Below, one piece after another: positions 1 through 12,692 of a stretch of 64,000 bases of DNA. The stretch is from Maylandia zebra (lineage: Eukaryota > Chordata > Actinopteri > Cichliformes > Cichlidae), in NCBI RefSeq assembly GCF_041146795.1, contig NC_135170.1, positions 33,187,033 through 33,251,032 on the forward strand, in the 5' to 3' direction. A program made the position numbers and the translations under genes. The notes under the pieces are model-generated. The model had not been told where the DNA came from and did not search any database. It saw only the letters and a program-made list of their open reading frames with translations. Numbering within the stretch: the stretch's first letter is position 1; each line of letters begins with the position of its first letter.

Positions 1-1535
1 ATTTTCCCCAGTGAGCATCCAGGCCAGTAGATCAGAGTTTTACTGGCCTCTTTTACTTACCGGCAGCTTAATTTCAAAGAATATTACTTAATTTATCAGC
101 ACATTTAGGGGATAATATAAAAGTATAAGAGAGGAAAAACATCAGCTAAAGCAGTGCTAGAGCAAATACTGAGACCGGTGGCTGGATTTAAAGATACAGA
201 CAGTTTTCATTTCTTCCTCATTCAGTTGGCTGTCGTGTCATCGCCATCAGTGACCAACCAGCCCTAACCTGCTGCTCTGGAGATGGACAACAAGGACCTT
301 GTTATGGACAAACTTTAAACAGATGTGGATCCATGGCAGTCAGAATTCTTATTTCTTTTGTACCTTAAAGACTTGAGAGAAAAAAGACTTTACACATATT
401 CAGACAGACAGCACAAGGTTAGGGTCTCTGCTGATGAAGTCCTGAACATCAGAGGGTTAATGATGTCTGGTGGTTTAATGGCCTTTTAATGTGAAAATAC
501 TGACTCTAAGAAGAAAGTAGCCATTAGTGAAGGTTCGTTTTGATCGGTGGAAACAGCGTCACTTGCCCGAATGGGTCAGCAGCTCATAACCCTGGTGTGG
601 TTGTTTTTTAACCTCACAGGCTGTGATATCGCTGTAATTTTCCATCAGTAGAAGCACAATTTACTACTGTGGATGTGACAGTGCAAACAGCTCTGCTGGA
701 GATGAGTGGGGGTGTCAGCCTCTTTTTGCAGAATTGATTATTTTCATGTCATTCCATTAACTCTTTAATCTTTTGAGTTCTACAGATAATTGCTTCATAA
801 TTATGGTGTAAATATTTAATAGATCTACCCTTTTCACCGCTGATAATTAAAGAAATTCTCCTTTCTGTAGTACCTGCAGGGTCTGACACCCTTGGATATG
901 TTGCTGATCATATAGCTCTGAGAAAAGTGGCAGTTTAATGTGGCCTTTCTTCTTGGCTGTACAGTTCTTAAGACCTTTTAACAAATCGATAAGAGGTATT
1001 CTTGTTTTCTGTGTGGATCTGATCCAGCTGTACCGGAGCTCTTTGATTAAATGTCAGGCTGTGGACGAGGTCTGTTTGACTTTTTATTCTTTCTTTGTGA
1101 CTGGAAACCTTGTTTAACTTCGCTGGCATGTTTTTATTATTGCAGGTATATTACGCATTATAAGAGATTAATAACACCTAAATGAATGAATATAATAGCA
1201 AATATTCACTGGAGAAGCTGGGAAAAAGTTAAAAAGATTCAAAATTGATATTGGGTTAAGTCTGACTGCTGTGACATCATTCAAAGATGTTAGTGATGGG
1301 AGAGTTGGACCGCTGCATAAAGTTATCCCAGCTTATCCCAAGTATTCTCAGTGGCACCGGGTGTGCAGTCTGCATTGGCCAAGAAGTGTGTGAAAATCAT
1401 GTCTCATGCTTACTGAACCACTCTTGCACAATCTGAGCCCAACGAATCCTGGCATCATTATCTTGGAATATGCTGACCAAATGAAGGAACATCTGATCAC
1501 AAAACAATATTCTACTCTTTTCTTTACAATTTTTA

Positions 1536-1589
<54 letters not shown>

Positions 1590-2498
1590 GTATATTTTCA
1601 TAGGCACGTGAGCTTGTGAAACATAATATATTTTTAATAATATATTTTTGACTAACACGACTTGAATGAATTTTCATTCATCCAAGTAATAAAAAAAATT
1701 TTAGCCAATGAAATATGAAAAAAATTTAAATTTCAATTAAAATTTTAATTATTAAAATGTATAAAATAAAATGACATTTTGACAGAACTTCAAAACAGAT
1801 AATAAATAATAAATGAAATAGGCTTTAAAATAGTATTAAAAATAATAAACTAGTGTAGGGATTACATATGCAGATACACGCAGACATAAGTATAAAGTGA
1901 TGATAAGTATGTGTTAAGCTCAGCTCCAACTCCTCATTATTACTGAAACAATTACAAATAAACTGTTTCCTTCATTTTTTTGTCCTTTTCTAATTTCTTC
2001 CCTAGTGATGCTGTTCGATCCATCACTCAAAGATTATTTTTTTAATTAATTTGTTAATAACGCGTTGCAATACTTGTTAATGGATGCCGAATTCAGAAAC
2101 AGTACCAAATGATTCAGAAAGTGCCGTGTTACTACATTTCTGCCCGCAGGTGTCTTCACGGTGCAGGAGAAAACTATAAAGAGGTGCGCGGTTTTCCTGG
2201 AGTTTGGCCTCCTGCTGCCTCAGGTAAAATTGACTGTGCGCTCTTACCGGCACCCAGACTGCGTCCAGGGCTGTGTGACAGATTTAGCAGCTTCAGAAGC
2301 AGGCTGAAGTCTAATCAAAATATGATCGCACAGATAAGACAACTAAGCTGAGTCATAGAGAGGAAAAGTACGCGCTGAAGTTGGTGTCAGGTCGCGATAT
2401 TCATTCATAAAACCAACTGAGCGAGCTAACGGTCCGCGCCGGCGCTACGCTGCTAGCTTGCAGAACGAACTGGGGCACAGACGGACGGCAGCACTCAC
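1..2498 (-). other. Intron 1 of u2af2 (no exon seen)
   Basis: AT-rich non-coding sequence downstream of the u2af2 exon 1 donor, running to the window edge. I looked on the minus strand for the Arg/Ser-rich second exon of U2AF65 and did not see it. The stretch holds a CA microsatellite and AT-rich simple sequence (about 1620-1860) but no recognisable mobile element. Confidence 0.6.
1538..1583. repeat. (CA)n microsatellite
   Basis: About 23 perfect CA units followed by a short AT run. Apparent open frames on either strand here translate as Thr-His or Cys-Val repeats and are not genes. Confidence 0.97.
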
Positions 2499-2547
2499 CC
2501 TGTCGATTCTCGCTCAGCTGTTTCTCAAACTCCTCGAAATCCGACAT
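2499..2547 (-). CDS. u2af2: U2 snRNP auxiliary factor large subunit (U2AF65), first coding exon
   Basis: The minus strand reads MSDFEEFEKQLSENRQ followed by one extra base and a strong GTGAGT donor at 2498. This is the N-terminus of U2AF65, whose human protein starts MSDFDEFERQLNENKQ and has its first intron at the same place. U2AF65 binds the polypyrimidine tract of 3' splice sites in the nucleus and recruits U2 snRNP; the RS region and three RRM-type domains are encoded by later exons that are not in the window. The ATG at 2547 is the only sensible start; the sequence upstream of it on the minus strand, to about 2700, is GC-richer and is probably 5' UTR and promoter. I could not find exon 2 in positions 1-2498, so intron 1 is at least 2.5 kb. 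Identification rests on 16 residues plus the intron position, hence moderate-high confidence. Confidence 0.83.
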
Positions 2548-2559
2548 GATGTGTGTCAC

Positions 2560-5500
2560 GCTGCTGTGAAAAGAAAAATACGGCGGCTCCGATGTGTCTG
2601 ACGGGAAAGATGAAGCGACCTGTCCGCTCTGTCAGCGCAAAATCCAAGAGCTCCTCAGAGTCAAGATAGACTCACAGCATCCGGCAAGCCCTTCAAAATA
2701 AAATCAAGCGGAAGTTTAAAATTGTAACATTTAGCGGTCGCAAAAGAAGAAATTAAAATCCTAAAACAAAAAACAACATTGCATTTTATATTGTTTTTGT
2801 TGTTTTAAATCTTCCCCGTTATCAGTATTACTTTATTATTTTAAATTATTTACCTGCTGTTTTATTTATAGCTGGTATTTAGTCCTTTCAGCTTAAGTAT
2901 GTCACACAGTGTTAGAACTCCTGAATTTTTTAACGTTTTGGTGCATTAATTTTCTGCACATTTCAAACATGTTACACATATCTTTGTTTTGGAATGACTT
3001 TTAGGACATAGCTTACCTGACGTGGACTTCAGTGAACACTGAGCAACATTTTCTTCTTTTCTTCATCCCCACAGTTGCCAAGTTATTGAGTCCACCTGGT
3101 GGTCTGCTGCTTTTAAAGTCCTGTTAGCACCAGGATTGTGGTTCAAAACTTGACTCAGTATCTTTAAAATAGCACATCAGGTTATCAGATTTCATCTCTG
3201 TTAGAGCTTGTGTCATACTAAAGACACATAGGCCAATTCATATCTGGTCCACCCGCTGACCTTAGTGTAAAAACACTAACACAACATTAATTTGGGATTT
3301 GTAGGTTTTCACATCAGAAGTTGAGGCCGTACACATAAACTACAAGATCAAAGGTTTTTTATATTTGCACCTGTTTTACTAATGTTTCCCACAAGCTTTC
3401 AGCTTCAGGTATTAGATAAAATGTGATAAACAACATCAAAGATTGATGATTTTGCCTTTACATAACACAACTACTACAGCAGTAGAGGCTGAGCTCGTGC
3501 TTAGCTGTTACTCGTTAAAATTTTACTGATTCATTGATTTGTTGAGGCCTTAATGTGACCCAGTGTAGGTGATAAGGCCATATTCATCACGATTAAACAT
3601 GATAGTTTTAGTTTTATTATTTATTGATGGATACCAATATAACACACCTGGGGCTCTTGATCCCAGCTTCAGTGTAAGTTGTAGTAAAATTGAATTTGAA
3701 TCCCTTATTTCAGGTAAAATGCAACCTGCAAGATAAGAACCACAGACCTCGGGATGCTTAGAAATACTTACAGTATGTGTGCTGTTTTATGCAGCAATGC
3801 GTAATTATTTATGGGTCACAGAAGAGGGGCAGCCTCCTGTAGCCAGTAGGAGCCCCATCTCCTCCCCACCTGTCATTCTAAACATACCATGTTGACAACA
3901 TACATGGAAAATAACTGACTCAGCTGTGCTGCTATTAAAAGAGCTCAAATCCTAAAGTATTGCAATGCCTGGCCGGTTGGGCTGCTGTCATGTCACAGGA
4001 GCTGTGCTGAGCAGAGCAGCTACAGCTCCTCAGGAGAGGAATTAAACTCGACTACCTGCAGAGGCCCAGGAAGCGGTAAGCGGTGGCTGCTAATTCAATT
4101 CCTTGCAAATGTCGAGGTTGGGTGGCTCAGACACTCAGAAATGAGCTGCTCATTATAATCTAGCTGTGAGTTATGCAAAGTGCAGAGACCATGTGAGGAC
4201 GGTGGGGAAACTTTGCTTTAATGTAAAATTCGACCGCAGACTCAGAAGGCAGAGGGACTGAGAAGTGCTCCGTTATTTCCCGACTTTGTTTTGGAATAAC
4301 CTGGCGAGTCCGGGGTGACACTGAGCCTTTGTGAGGGCCACAGCATCTATTTTTAGTGCAGTGTATTTTTAGAAAACTCTTCTTGGACGAACAGCCAGTG
4401 CTTGGCATGGTGAGCCTTAACTGAAAGGTTATCCTCAAATTCCTGGTTGGATACAACATGCGAGTGTCTGTCTTCACTGCCAGATGAGAAATGTGTAGAG
4501 TTAATGGTGGTATGAGGTGGCCAGTGGACTAAACACCAAGTAACTTTACACTGAAGTCATTTTGTGTCTTTTTGTTGCTGTTTTTTGTGCATTTGTCGTA
4601 CTTTCAATCTCAGTCACCAAAGACTGAGTACAGAGTAATCCAGACTCACACTGGACCTGTTGTCATTTTGTCTCTTTTCACAACTTTTTTTTTTCTTGTG
4701 TCTGTTTGCTTTTTTATATTTGTGATTGTGTTTTATCTCGTCATTTTTTTCTCTTTGTTTAAACTAATTTTGTGTCTCTCTGTTGTTATATTTTTTTGTT
4801 TTGCAGTTGCCTTTTGTGTGCGTCGGTTGGATAAATATCTGTTCCTTTGTTATTTTTCTCTTTTCCTGCAACTTTGTCTTTTCATTGCTTTTTTGTGCAT
4901 TTGCTTTGCAGTTTTTTCTTTCTTAGTTTTCCCCTGTTGTGATTTTTTTGTGTTTTGTGTTCTAGTGTTTACTGTCATTTTTGTCTCTTATTGCAGGCTT
5001 GTTTTTTTCTCTCTTTGTAGTAACTTTTTGTATCTTTTTGTTGCCATTTTTATCTTTTGCGCTACATAAACAGTATAAATGATGGATGTACCTAGAGTGA
5101 CGTCATCCACTGGTTTCTGAGGTCGTGTTTTTAAGCCTCGAGATGAGCATTTTCTCCGTTGCCATCTTGGTTTAAAAAAAGTGGATGTGATGAGGACGAG
5201 CAGGTCCAACTGTCAGACGATCACTGGCTAGTGGTTATCACAGATATGGTAACCCATCCAGGGATCTGGCATCATTTCCTAATGCCTAACTCTAACCCTA
5301 CGATTCACAAGACAAATTTGTTTAAAGACTTTAAATAATAGTGTGAAAAGCTGGACTTGATATCAAGTAGTTGATGAGAACTTGTGTATAAATATTAAAA
5401 TATCCAAGTATACTGTCTGTACAGAAGAAAGACATTAATGATCTCTCATTTGTCTTTATTTTGATTACTGGTATAAGAACGTGGTTTAAAAACTCTTCTC

Positions 5501-6071
5501 TGTTTTTGTTTCAGAGTCATAAGAACACATAGTTAGACTTAAAAAAGGTTGTAAAGGGTGAGATGGATTCCAATGTAACAGAGCCGGAGAGCTTCTGGGT
5601 ATGAAACGCATGTAATGACTCACTTCCATCCCATCTCATCTGCATCAGTAAAATTCAAATAATATTCAATTTAAAACATAAATCCATGTTTCAGACTTGA
5701 AACATGCTTTTTGTGCCTAACCACGAGTTCAAGAGCATTTGTGGCTGTAAATGAGCACCTACCAGCACCTGTACAGCTCACACAGCAGCTGGAGTCCCAT
5801 TGTCGTTGCTAAGACGCAGAACAAAACCCTGACAAAAAGGCAGAATTACATTTTTACACTTTGGTAATTGTACTGACTGCCAACCGAGGTCATTAGAGGA
5901 CTGATTTTTCTCGGCTAGACTAACAGTTTCCCACGCTGTGTTAGAGGTGTGTCTGTGTTTCCTCAACATTTTGTCAACAAAATGTCAAACGTTTGACATA
6001 TATCAAATATCTAGAAAGAATCATCCTTTAATTTCATTCCTACATGTTACAACTAAAACATTTTTCAGGAG
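2560..6071. other. Intergenic region between divergent u2af2 and dhrs7c
   Basis: No gene is seen. The left end (2560-2700) is probably the u2af2 5' UTR and promoter. 4565-5070 is strongly T-rich simple sequence that yields a long hydrophobic but meaningless open frame. About 5075-5230 resembles a dispersed fish repeat (a stretch around GTGACGTCATCCA and CCATCTTGG). Just before the dhrs7c ATG the sequence TTTTTCAG at 6061-6068 looks like a splice acceptor, so a non-coding 5' exon of dhrs7c probably lies somewhere in this region. Confidence 0.6.
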
Positions 6072-6234
6072 ATGGACTCGACGTGGACCACCACTGTGCT
6101 CCTGGTGCCCTGCGTGGTCCTGCTAACTGCTGGATTTTTCTACCTCTATGGTGTAATCATGGGACTGTTGTCCAAAAAGTCTGTACGCAACAAGGTGGTG
6201 GTTATAACTGATGCTTTATCTGGGCTTGGAAAAG

Positions 6235-6307
<73 letters not shown>

Positions 6308-9300
6308 TGGTAATTTTAGGTGAACCTTTTCACAGCATCTTTAAACTGAACTTGGTTTCTTAGCAGTTCTGTATGTTGTGTGAAGAGTGTGCAGGCGTGT
6401 TTCACAAAGGAGGCGCGAGGCTGATCCTCTGCGGGAAAAACTGGGAGAAACTCGAAGAACTTGCTGATGATTTGGCAAATTCTTCGGATCCAACAGTGGT
6501 AAGTCTAAAAGCACTGAAATTAGAGATTATAACAGCTCGTAGATCGAAGGACCGTTGACAAAGTACTCAGTGAAGTACACTATATTGCCAAAAGTATTCA
6601 CTCACCCATCCAAATCATTGAATTCAGGTGTTCCAATCACATTCATGACCACAGGTGTAAAAAACCTAGGCATGTAGAGTGATCCCAACTTTGTGCAAAC
6701 AGTTTGGGGATGGCCCCTTCCAGTTCCAACATGGCTGGGCACCTGTCCACAAGTCTGTGCTGGAGACTTGTGAAATGGATGAGCAAGTTTGGTGTGGGAG
6801 AACTTGACTGGCACAGTCCTGACCTCAACCTGACAGAACACCTGTGAGATGAATTACAGTGTAGCCTGTGACGCAAGCCTTCTCGTCCGACATCAGTGTC
6901 TGACTTCACAAATGGGCCTCTTGAAGCATAGTCAAAAATTCCCAGAAACAATTCTAAACCTTGTGGAACGCCGTCCCAGAAGAGTTGAAGCTGTTGTGGT
7001 TGCAAAGACTAGCCCAACATCTCAGTAAACTCTGTGGATTAACAATGGGATGTCAGACGAGAAAAATCCTTTGGGCAATATATTGAATCAGAACACTGTA
7101 AAAGATGTAATCACTAATAATGTGCAGTAAAGCTTCCTTTTCACTGGCATTTATTACCAGGCTGCATTTTTTGCTGGTGGAGCTGCTCTTAGGGTCTTTG
7201 GTGGATTGTAAATGTCAAAGTAATTTAAAAAATGAAGAAGTGAAAACTTACATTTTCTTCCCTTTTAAGATGATGAAACATTTTTGAATTAACTTGAACC
7301 ATCTTTTCAGAATTACTAGGCTCCACATAAAAAGAGTAATTTCAGAGTTTTTGCTGTTCAGTATAATCAGAGTTTGCAGTGTGAAATAATGACTTAAATG
7401 TTTGAATGCAACAAAGCCAGAGAGCTTCTGAGTATGAGACACCCGTTTTTCATATAATCACATTATGTGAAAATCACCTTAATCGGATCCTAATAAGGGT
7501 TTGACTGAAAAGATCAAAGTGAAGCGACAGATGTGCATGAAGACTTGATGTTTCATGAGCTTCAAGCTCTTTTATCAAAGCTTCATAGATAATATGAACC
7601 CTCAACGGTCCTAGAACCTGTATCTTTTCTGACCCTTAATAGGCCAATCGAAAAGCTCTAACTCTCGTCACGATGTGCTTCCCTCTCGCATTATCAAAAA
7701 TGCCCTGAACACTATAGGACCCTGCATCTCACTTCTAATGAATTCATCCCTCTTATCAGGCTAACCCTCGCCAACCTTCATTGGCTCCCTGTCAAATACC
7801 GTATGGTTTTTAAAATCCTTTTATACACTTTTGAAATTTTAAATAAATTGGCACCCATCTACTTAATCGACCTCCTTGACCTATACATCCCCACGAGAGC
7901 ACTCAGATCCTCTAACCAGGGGCTCTTAATGCAACCAATGTCTCGACGGAGGAGTAGGGGGGATCGTGCTTTTGCTTTTGCCCAAAACTCTGGAACAGTT
8001 TGCCGATTGATGTCCGTGCGTCGGAATCCATCCAATCCTTTAAATCACGTTTAAAAACCCACCTGTTTAAGCTTGCCTTCCAAACAACTTGGTTTTTAAC
8101 TTTTCCCTGGTTCATGCTTGTTGCCACGTCACCATCTTATAACTGTATATCTTTTGCTGATAATTGTATTTTCCTGCTCCTTTACTGCTGTAACCCCGCA
8201 AATGCGGCTTGTCTGTGAAACACTTTGATGTACCTGAGACTTTTAAATGTGCTATAAAAATAAAATTGAAACAGAAACTGAACTGAATATCATAGATAAC
8301 TACAGCATCAGGAAAACTAGGAAAACACTAAGAATTTACTGGGGAAAAAGAGGTAGAGCAGACAGTGAAGACAACAGTTATGAATATACAAAGACTGAAT
8401 ACGGGTGGAAACAGGTGGAAACAATCAAGGGATAACAAGATAAAGACAGTAAAGCTAAAGACAGACAGCACAAAAACTACCAAAATAAAACAGGAAGTAA
8501 AACAGGGAATAAACAAATCACTGGGGCACAGGGGAGGCAGGATAAACAGAAACTCAAGTAATTACATAAAAACAAAACCACAACCAAGAAGAGAACAAAA
8601 CTCAAACATGTGAATACAAACATAAAGAAACCAACCAGGAAACAACTTATAAGAATACAAATCTCAAAACATCACCACACAAAAATCCCAAAATTAAAAC
8701 CACAAATCAGGCACAAAATCCTGACATGATATTCTTAGCGTAAAGAATGATAACATGAAGCCAACACTTCAGTGCATTTTGTCAATAAGAAAAAAAATTC
8801 TTCCACTTACACAACAGGAATTAAGAAGACTCGAATATAAATTGGCTGTTGTTCTGCTGTCACATCACTTCCTGTGACCACTATTTGGCTTTATAGAACA
8901 GCCACTAATGTTGCTGCAGGTCACGTAGAGCCCACCGTGCAAATGTCACACATGATGCTACACTGAAATTCACCGTAGCACCACACCCGTCAAGAAAAAC
9001 TCAAAACCTTCCACATTTGTTCTTCTAAAGACTTTTGTGTATGAAACACAAACAATTAATTATATTATTTCTGTCTCTGCACATTTATGTAAATTCTGTG
9101 TTTTTCAGCATGTTAGCTATTATTACTGCTATTACTATTACTACTAATAATAAACAGATTTTAATTGCTCAAATCATAAGTACTGCATTACAAGTGAAAG
9201 TAAATGAGATGTAGTCACCATACAGCACTTTGCTGCCATGCAGACCTCCTCTGCTGTTTCTCCTCTTCAGACGTTTCCTCCTAAGTTGGTGCTGCTGGAT

Positions 9301-10853
9301 TTTGGAGATACGGACAGCATGCCTGAGGCAATCGCAGAGATCCTGGACTGTTATGGGTGCCTGGATATTATTATCTTTAACAGCAGCATGAAGGTGAAAG
9401 CTCCAGCACAGACTGTGTCTCTGGAGGTGGACAAACTGCTGATGGACAACAACTACTTTGGGCCCGTCACTCTGGCTAAAGGTAGATGATGGGAACATGT
9501 TCAACTTTGACCTTCTAAGGGTGAGACGATGAAGGCTGAATTTCTCTTTCAGGCGTGCTGGCCTCCATGATCTCCAGGAGAAGTGGTCACCTGCTGCTGG
9601 TTAACAGCATCCAAGGGAGACTAGCTGTGCCTTTTCGCAGTACCTGTGAGTTTTTAAATTCCCTTTTTCATGAAACATCAGATAACTTCAGTCTGCATAA
9701 TGTTCGTATTACAAAAACTGGTTTTAGTTTATGGTGAACTCATTTGCTGTATGTTGAGGTAATCTGTTGTAAAACTGCTTAAACTGTTTCTGTGGAAACA
9801 ACAGAAACGTTAGTTCAGTCTGTATTTTGTTTCTGATCAGTTACAAAGCAAACTCGAGATTTTTGACAAGAATCAACAGTTCTAATTACTCATTTCTTTG
9901 ATATTTGGTAACAGCAGAATTAATAATAATCTTAGTAGCTAAATGCAAGAAATGGTGATGTGTTATTTTCTCTGTTTTTCTGCCAATAGTTTTTCTCAAT
10001 ATTGCACATAAACACAAAAAAATATGAAAAAAATATCTAAGTTACTAAAAATTATATATATTTGAAAAATATTATTTTATTGAAAAAAATTCAAATTGGT
10101 ATGAAGAAAGTTCATTTTAAATAACTAATGTTAGCCTAACGCTAACATTGAGTTACCATTAACACTTAGCATTAAGCAGCAAGTATTCAGATTTGGACTT
10201 TTTTTTATATATATATTAAAAATGACTTAAAACAATCCATTATCAAAGTTTTCAGACTCCTTCAAAGACGATATTTAAAAATTTGAATGTAAACATTTTA
10301 AAATTCCAGTGCAGAGTTTAGATTAGATTAGAAAACAAGTTTAGATTATTCCTGCTGTTTCCTCAGAGAAGATGATGACAGGTTTCACTCTGTATCTTAG
10401 ACGCAGCCTCTAAACACGCTGTTCAGGCCTTCTTTGACTGCCTGAGAGCGGAGGTGGAGGAGTACGGCATCTCCGTCAGCACCATCAGCCACAACTTCAT
10501 CAGCTGCTCTGCGTCTGGAGCCCCAGCCACCTCCAAATCCCTGTGGTCGTGTGAGTAAACTCAGAGGAGGCAAGACAGATGTTCAAACACTTCTTTTATT
10601 GTTGAAAATGCTGAGTGTTATTTCCTCTTCCTGTCGGCTCACTGCAGTGTTGTACACTAAGAAGCCCCTCGGCGTTTCTCCTGATGAAGCCGCCGCGGAG
10701 ATTGTGAAGACTTTAAACAATAAGAGGAAAGAGGTGGTGATTGCTCCCTCGCTCCCTAAGATGGCCATTTACGCCAGGTCCTTTTTCCCAAATGTGTTCT
10801 TTGCTGTGATTGGTGCAGGGGTGAAGAACGCCGCCATCGCCGCTGAGATGTAG
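6072..10853 (+). CDS. dhrs7c: Dehydrogenase/reductase SDR family member 7C (SRP-35-like)
   Basis: Six coding exons join in phase: 6072-6234, 6386-6498, 9271-9481, 9553-9645, 10401-10550 and 10648-10853, giving 311 aa, the usual DHRS7C length. An N-terminal hydrophobic segment (about residues 8-31) is a membrane anchor. The Rossmann cofactor loop is [10 protein letters not shown] (about 47-55), as in DHRS7C. The catalytic Tyr and Lys are in YAASK (194-198) and a Ser lies 13 residues before the Tyr (S181). The NNAG-type position reads FNSS, a departure from classical SDRs. In mammals DHRS7C (SRP-35) sits in the sarcoplasmic reticulum of striated muscle and has been linked to retinol oxidation and calcium handling; that role here is by homology. 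The exon 1 donor is immediately followed by a CA microsatellite. Intron 2 (2.8 kb) carries a Tc1-like and a LINE fragment. A preceding acceptor-like site suggests a non-coding first exon. Confidence 0.93.
6239..6305. repeat. (CA)n microsatellite abutting the dhrs7c exon 1 donor
   Basis: About 33 CA units begin three bases after the GT of the donor (GTAACACAC...), so the repeat forms the whole 5' end of a short 151-bp intron. Confidence 0.97.
6578..7086 (+). mobile_element. Tc1/mariner-like element, degenerate and internally deleted
   Basis: The left end CACTATATTGCCAAAAGTAT is matched in inverted form by the right end near 7062-7086, which fits terminal inverted repeats. The interior still encodes, in broken frame, a Tc1-type transposase C-terminus resembling AQSPDLNPIE (CACAGTCCTGACCTCAAC at about 6812) followed by a [10 protein letters not shown]-like stretch. 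At about 510 bp the 5' two-thirds of the transposase are missing. It lies in intron 2 of dhrs7c and belongs to the same family as the copy at 18852-19625. Confidence 0.82.
7620..8275 (+). mobile_element. LINE fragment, CR1/L2-type reverse transcriptase 3' end
   Basis: The plus strand encodes the far C-terminal part of an L2-type ORF2: [19 protein letters not shown], then ALRSSNQGL, then, after a frameshift near 7985, [19 protein letters not shown]. The same order of motifs is present in the better preserved copy at 38352-38975. It ends in an A-rich tail (AAAAATAAAATTGAAA at about 8255-8270). 5' truncated and inactive. Confidence 0.85.
8390..8740. repeat. Unclassified A-rich dispersed repeat fragment
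   Basis: A long purine/A-rich stretch (repeated AAACAGG, AAACCAAC-like words) ending near CCTGACAT resembles the interior and end of a common class of non-autonomous fish repeats, also seen at 57090-57695. I cannot assign a family. It lies in dhrs7c intron 2. Confidence 0.4.
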
Positions 10854-11196
10854 ATACTGCCTCAGCACCGGGATGATGGGACACATGACATGAGGTTTTT
10901 AACAAATCAGTGGAAGTCAAAGATATTTTAATGATCATTTGATGTTCGTGCGCATGGCGCATCAGTTCCAGATTTAATCCACATCACATTATCTGTTGCT
11001 GTTGGTTTAATTGAATTGTGGGAAAATCAGCGATATGATCTTCATGAATCATGAAGCTGCCACACAGAGTGGGGGCCAACAGGGGTCCAACAACAAATGT
11101 TTGCCTCTGAGCTCCTAAGTGGGTAAATCCAGCCTGTGGATTAGTGTTTTGTCTTATACTCAGATTTGTGTGTAAAATATTGATTTTCTTCATTTT

Positions 11197-11202
11197 AATA
11201 AA
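11197..11202 (+). promoter_or_regulatory. Candidate dhrs7c polyadenylation signal
   Basis: AATAAA 344 bases after the dhrs7c stop codon, the first canonical hexamer downstream on this strand. Confidence 0.5.
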
Positions 11203-11229
11203 CAGAGTTTCCTTAAAACTCAACAATCA

Positions 11230-12692
11230 GGAGTTACAGGACTTACAGCACTTACTCATATTTATAAATGTTCACTTCTTCTTTAGTTTTCATAGCAGTT
11301 CTATCAGAAGGTGACGTATTGAAGAGATTTTGCATCTGTTGCCGAATTTATGGACCTATTGCTGTAGGTTGTTGTTGTTGTTGTTGTTTTTTTTTTAAAA
11401 AAAGGCTTGTTAACATATTATTGTTGGCACCGAGATCATATGTAAGACTATGGACAAATGTTATTTTACAAGTTTGGAATTTTCACATGATCTTAGAAAG
11501 AATTTCCTGAAAATGACCACATAATTTAGTACTTATTATGGCGACAATGGAATTTTTATTGTATTTAAACTATAATCAAAGTATTAACTATGAAATATTA
11601 TTAAAAAATGAACTATTTACTCATTATTCATTCATCATGAAATGTGTCATTTACTGTATGAGTCATGGTTTGAAGTGTAATAATTACTTTCACTACTGCC
11701 ACTGAAAATAAACTGTACAAATAACAAGCTTGCTAAAAGCTCAAAATTTCAAATTATTTCTGAATAAGTTGACATTTCAAGAAACTAACTTGAAATTTGT
11801 AACTTCAGAGTGGCGTTTTTTTTTTCAAGAAGAAGAAACCAGCTTCCATACCTTACTGACTAAATCTCACAGAGAACTTAAAATTGTATCTATATCTATA
11901 GATATAGATATATATGTTTATACATATACATATATATATATGTATTTACTGCTCTATAATTTACGCCACACTTTGGAAATGTTTGTACTTACTTGATTCA
12001 AATTAACAGATACATTTACAAACAGCTTTTACATGAAAGATGTTATTGAGCTTTAACAGAATGCTTGGAAATAAGATACAGAAATATTTTCATATTTGGG
12101 TTCATGTTTATGATCGAAATAGTTAGGGATGTTTCATGGTCATGAAATTTATGACTGTGAAGAAACACACAGCTATATAAATATATCCTGGCTGCTTTTG
12201 TCCGAGGTGCTCTTTGAAATAAAATCACTGGGTTAAATAAATCAATCATCTTGAAACACCTCTGGGCTCTTAATTGAACAGTTATTTTGAAGAAAAATCG
12301 AAATTAATTTGAACTTGAATTTCAATTGTAGGACATAAAAACTTCATGCATGGAACAATTATTCTTAAAAATCATTTTATAAACTCTGTTCCCAACCACA
12401 GATGTCAACTTGTGGTTCTTTCAGTGCCAAATTTCTCTCTTATAATGTCTCTCAGTAGAGAGTTACAGAAATGGAACCAATAATTATAAAAAATACTAGG
12501 ATTACTGTTCTGATATGACAGTTTTCAGTGAAATGAATATCCTATGAATCCCATTATTTTGTTTTGAAGGTCAAAGGAATTTAATGATTAACTCCTGCCT
12601 CATGGCGCACTCTGGCGGACAAGTCAGAGAAGACCTGATCGTCGACGCGCTGTCGTGTTTTAGCTGTTTATTTAATTTAATTTTTAAAATAA
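11230..12692. other. Intergenic region dhrs7c to natd1
   Basis: No gene seen. It contains a short TTG repeat (about 11369-11390), an AT-rich near-palindromic tract built on TATAGATATAGATATATA (about 11885-11945), and, at its right end (12600-12660), a CpG-richer segment that probably holds the natd1 promoter and 5' UTR. Confidence 0.5.

Noticed and set aside
1348-1677. Open frames on both strands at the CA repeat
   Set aside because: Products are Cys-Val or Thr-His runs from a microsatellite.
4572-5069. 165-codon plus-strand open frame of hydrophobic residues
   Set aside because: It lies wholly in T-rich simple sequence, which yields Phe, Leu and Val codons by composition. No family resemblance and no splice context.
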